Part shown: one piece after another, positions 62,086 to 64,000 of the stretch | How the letters are laid out: every line of letters begins with the position of its first letter | Numbering within the stretch: the stretch's first letter is position 1 | DNA from: Myxococcales bacterium | GTDB taxonomy: Bacteria; Myxococcota_A; Polyangia; Polyangiales; GCA-016699535 | Assembly: GCA_020633325.1 (NCBI GenBank) | Contig: JACKDX010000001.1 | Location: 620,001 to 684,000 of the forward strand | Direction: 5' to 3' | DNA length: 64,000 bases | Notes under the pieces: model-generated | What the model was told of the DNA's origin: nothing | Database searches by the model: none | What the model saw: the letters and a program-made list of their open reading frames with translations, nothing else | Made by a program: the position numbers and the translations under genes

Positions 62086-62370
62086 GGGTCACTAACCGCA
62101 CGTTCAAGTCATTGAAAGCACACGGTTCCTAGGCAAAACGCGCGATTTGCTAGAATGTTGTAAGGGCCATTATCGGAAATTGGCGCAAGCGGTTTTGCCG
62201 AGGGCGAGCTCTTCTAGGGACACGCTGGTAGTGCACTCATCGATGCAATCCTTCTGGGTGAGCGAGCAACTCTGAAACAGTCCCCGTGCAACTTCGGTGA
62301 CCTCGACTGTCACATTGTCGCCTGATTTTTGCCATCGAAGAGATCTCTACATGCGGAGAAAAGATCCTGC
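62086..62370. other. Intergenic stretch before imuA
   Basis: The 285 bp contain no clear gene except a short minus-strand frame described separately. I see no terminator or repeat. Confidence 0.4.
62170..62313 (-). pseudogene. Possible cysteine-rich coding remnant
   Basis: From a GTG at 62313 a 47-codon frame encodes a Cys-rich peptide: VEVTEVARGLFQSCSLTQKD, CIDECTTSVSLEELALGKTA, CANFR. The Cys spacing looks protein-like, but there is no signal peptide, and a stop lies just before the region. It may be the tail of a lost secreted protein. Confidence 0.3.
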
Positions 62371-63069
62371 ATGTTTCGTCGGCTTGCATTTGTAGAAATA
62401 CTGTGTACTGATCATCAGTTCAGTATGAATAGCGTGGTGCATGCTCCTTTTGTCCCAGTGCCAGGAATACGCACCGGCAAGGATCTAGCGCAACTCCCCA
62501 ATTACCGTGATATTTCAAGCCATTGGCGGGATGAATACTTAACAGGCCGATTGGTGGAGCTCAGTGGATGGGAGCGCTCCTGCACTTTAACGCTCAGCCT
62601 GGATTTGGCCCTATCCATGCAAGGGCATCAAGAGCCGGTGGCGTGGATAAGCCATTGTAATTCCTGGTTTTTCCCCCCTGATCTTGAGCACAGCGTGGAT
62701 CTCGATGCCTTGGTCGTACTTCGCTTGCCAGACCAGCATGCTGCAGCTCAAGCGGCGGAACGGCTACTGCGATCGGGGGCGTTTGGCTTGGTGATTATAG
62801 ATCTCGGTGCAATCACCGAGCTGCATGTCGCCACTCAAATGCGATTAGCGAGCCTTGCCAAAAAACATGCTTCGATTGTGCTGCTCCTTACTCATAAAAG
62901 GCCTGAGCAGTTGTCCTTGGGTTCGTTGATCTCATTACGCGTACATACACGCTATGTGCATACGGGAGCGGATTGTTTCATCTGTGAACTCGAGGCGCTG
63001 AAAGACAAACAGCGGGGCCCTGGCTGGAAGCACATGGCGATGTACAGCGGACCTGAAGGGCTACGATGA
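62371..63069 (+). CDS. imuA: ImuA-like protein (mutasome accessory factor)
   Basis: The frame overlaps imuB as ATGA, an arrangement typical of imuA-imuB cassettes, in which ImuA is a RecA-like protein that supports damage-induced mutagenesis with ImuB and DnaE2. The sequence fits this family weakly: LTGRLVELSGWERSCTLTLS, EPVAWISHCNSWFFPPDLEH, LVVLRLPDQHAAAQAAERLL, FGLVIIDLGAITEL. No clear Walker A is visible, as is usual for divergent ImuA. Two starts are possible: ATG 62371 (232 residues) or ATG 62425 (214 residues), which lies directly after a LexA-like box. Confidence 0.7.
   Translation: MFRRLAFVEILCTDHQFSMNSVVHAPFVPVPGIRTGKDLAQLPNYRDISSHWRDEYLTGRLVELSGWERSCTLTLSLDLALSMQGHQEPVAWISHCNSWFFPPDLEHSVDLDALVVLRLPDQHAAAQAAERLLRSGAFGLVIIDLGAITELHVATQMRLASLAKKHASIVLLLTHKRPEQLSLGSLISLRVHTRYVHTGADCFICELEALKDKQRGPGWKHMAMYSGPEGLR
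62408..62424 (+). promoter_or_regulatory. Possible LexA box before imuA
   Basis: The 17 bases CTGATCATCAGTTCAGT fit 14 of 17 positions of CTRHAMRYBYGTTCAGS, the LexA-binding consensus I recall for Myxococcus xanthus, including the whole GTTCAG half. It touches the ATG at 62425, so it would regulate only if that codon is the start or if transcription begins nearby. No consensus -10/-35 pair is certain. Confidence 0.4.
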
Positions 63070-64000
63070 CACCAAGACGTTGGGCATGCGTGTGTGATCC
63101 CAGTGGGACAGTTACACTTGCGACATTGCAACGCTTTAGTCCGGAGGTTCAACCAAGCCAGGAAGAAGCACAAGTGTTTTGGCTTAACGCTTCGGGACTA
63201 AACGCCATGTATGGCTCGCTTACCCACTGGGCTGAGCAATTGCGGAGTGAGCTTAGTGGATGCAGTGTGGCAGTGGGATTTTCGCGCTTTGGAAGCTATG
63301 CCGCTGCAAAAAGCCTCAGTCACGATTTCATATGCTTTGAGACTCATGATCAAGAGCAGCAATATGTCTCGCGCATCTGTCTAAGGTATCTTGCCATTAA
63401 CCCCAAAGAGCTCGCAATATTAAAAAAATTGGGCATTGATACAGTGGGTGGCCTCGAGAAACTTCCCGGACCATCCGTCAAACAACGCTTTGAAGATGCG
63501 GTTGTCAAGTTGCATCAACGTGCAACGGGCTATCTCAAAGAGCCTCTCGAGAGCGCACACATTGTAGAGCCAGTCTATGAGCGCCTAACCATTGAACCGC
63601 CAGACAACAATGTTAGTCGCTTGCTGTTTGGCATCAAACGCATGTTGCGTTTTTTGGTGAGCCAAGCTGCGCACACGCAGACCGCCATTACACAACTTAC
63701 ACTACGCATGCATTGCGAAGCTGCGTATCGAGCTGAGTTTTCTGTCAAGCCTGCAGAAGCTACGCTGGATGCAGTTCAACTCTTGCAACTTTTACATCTG
63801 AGGCTTTTGCAAGTGGAGCTACCCGAAAGGGTAGTAGAACTTTTGCTGGGTGCGGAGACAATCCCAGCCACCCAGGAGCAACTGTTGTTATTCGCGCATA
63901 AACCACGGCGCGATCTTGCTGCGGCCAATCGGGCGCTGGCACGTGTTCGCGCTCAGTATGGAGAGAACGCGGTGCTTAAGGCCAGGCTATTCGAAGCACA
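63066..64000 (+). CDS. imuB: ImuB-like Y-family polymerase homologue, N-terminal part
   Basis: The frame is open to the end of the window (311 codons visible). It fits ImuB, a non-catalytic Y-family homologue that bridges DnaE2 and the beta clamp: an N-terminal part with QVFWLNASGLNAMYGSLTHW, SVAVGFSRFGSYAAAKSLS, then the helix-hairpin-helix-like ELAILKKLGIDTVGGLEKLP, and a little-finger-like region (TIEPPDNNVSRLLFGIKRML). The acidic catalytic residues of active Y polymerases are not evident. The gene starts at ATG 63066, overlapping imuA's stop. DnaE2 probably lies beyond the window. Confidence 0.82.
   Translation, partial: MTPRRWACVCDPSGTVTLATLQRFSPEVQPSQEEAQVFWLNASGLNAMYGSLTHWAEQLRSELSGCSVAVGFSRFGSYAAAKSLSHDFICFETHDQEQQYVSRICLRYLAINPKELAILKKLGIDTVGGLEKLPGPSVKQRFEDAVVKLHQRATGYLKEPLESAHIVEPVYERLTIEPPDNNVSRLLFGIKRMLRFLVSQAAHTQTAITQLTLRMHCEAAYRAEFSVKPAEATLDAVQLLQLLHLRLLQVELPERVVELLLGAETIPATQEQLLLFAHKPRRDLAAANRALARVRAQYGENAVLKARLFEA

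Noticed and set aside
1..64000. CRISPR arrays, rRNA genes, prophage
   Set aside because: No regularly spaced repeats, no rRNA-like sequence and no phage structural genes were seen.

Overview
The window looks like a chromosomal segment of a Myxococcota-like (former deltaproteobacterial) organism. Supporting signs are three intact Ser/Thr protein kinases and a kinase remnant, two proteins with DUF4388-type domains, a protein resembling the MXAN_5187 C-terminal family, many lipoproteins, TPR proteins with paired C-terminal membrane helices, and a cytochrome-like lipoprotein typical of that group. Base composition looks only moderately GC-rich, lower than classical soil myxobacteria, and GTG/TTG starts are common. 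The species cannot be named from the sequence.

Region by region: 1-2.2 kb holds the tail of typA, a TPR membrane protein and an unexpected mutH. 1.8-8.3 kb is a compact acyl-chain biosynthetic locus. One arm (minus strand) encodes a fatty acyl-AMP ligase, two acyl carrier proteins and a thioesterase. The other (plus strand) encodes a ketosynthase, a degenerate ketosynthase partner and an alpha-oxoamine synthase joined by ATGA overlaps. Together these could load a fatty acid on a carrier protein, extend it, and release it by decarboxylative condensation with an amino acid, giving an alpha-aminoketone or sphingoid-like lipid.

8.4-16.9 kb is a decay zone: two transposase remnants, a kinase remnant, a gene with an in-frame stop, a HigB-like toxin with a nonsense codon, a Cys/Met-metabolism PLP enzyme with a large internal deletion, and one intact and one broken copy of a lipoprotein-anchored FCP1/NLI-type HAD phosphatase. 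A lipoprotein at 60.3 kb appears to share the N-terminal domain of these HAD proteins.

16.9-36.7 kb is mostly housekeeping and signalling: EamA transporter, plant-type FabI, an MlaE-like permease with a lipoprotein, an HD-GYP/receiver/DUF4388 protein, a large kinase-ATPase, Hsp33, a quinone oxidoreductase, tsaD, cystathionine beta-synthase, an aminotransferase, an orphan FlhB/SctU-like membrane protein, and priA-def-fmt-cobalamin adenosyltransferase. A 6S RNA follows at 36.77-36.96 kb. 37-45 kb has a sensor-like protein, tRNA-Leu(CAA), two divergent kinases and a cytochrome-like lipoprotein. 45-55.4 kb carries a fused homocysteine methyltransferase/MTHF reductase, two peptide-type ABC ATPases, a Crp-family regulator, a TPR lipoprotein, a RodZ-like protein, recO and trpFBA. 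55-60 kb holds a DUF721 protein, an XRE regulator and an ALDH-glutamine-synthetase-like-ADH set. The end has the third lipoprotein, an outer-membrane barrel protein and imuA-imuB, which runs off the edge.
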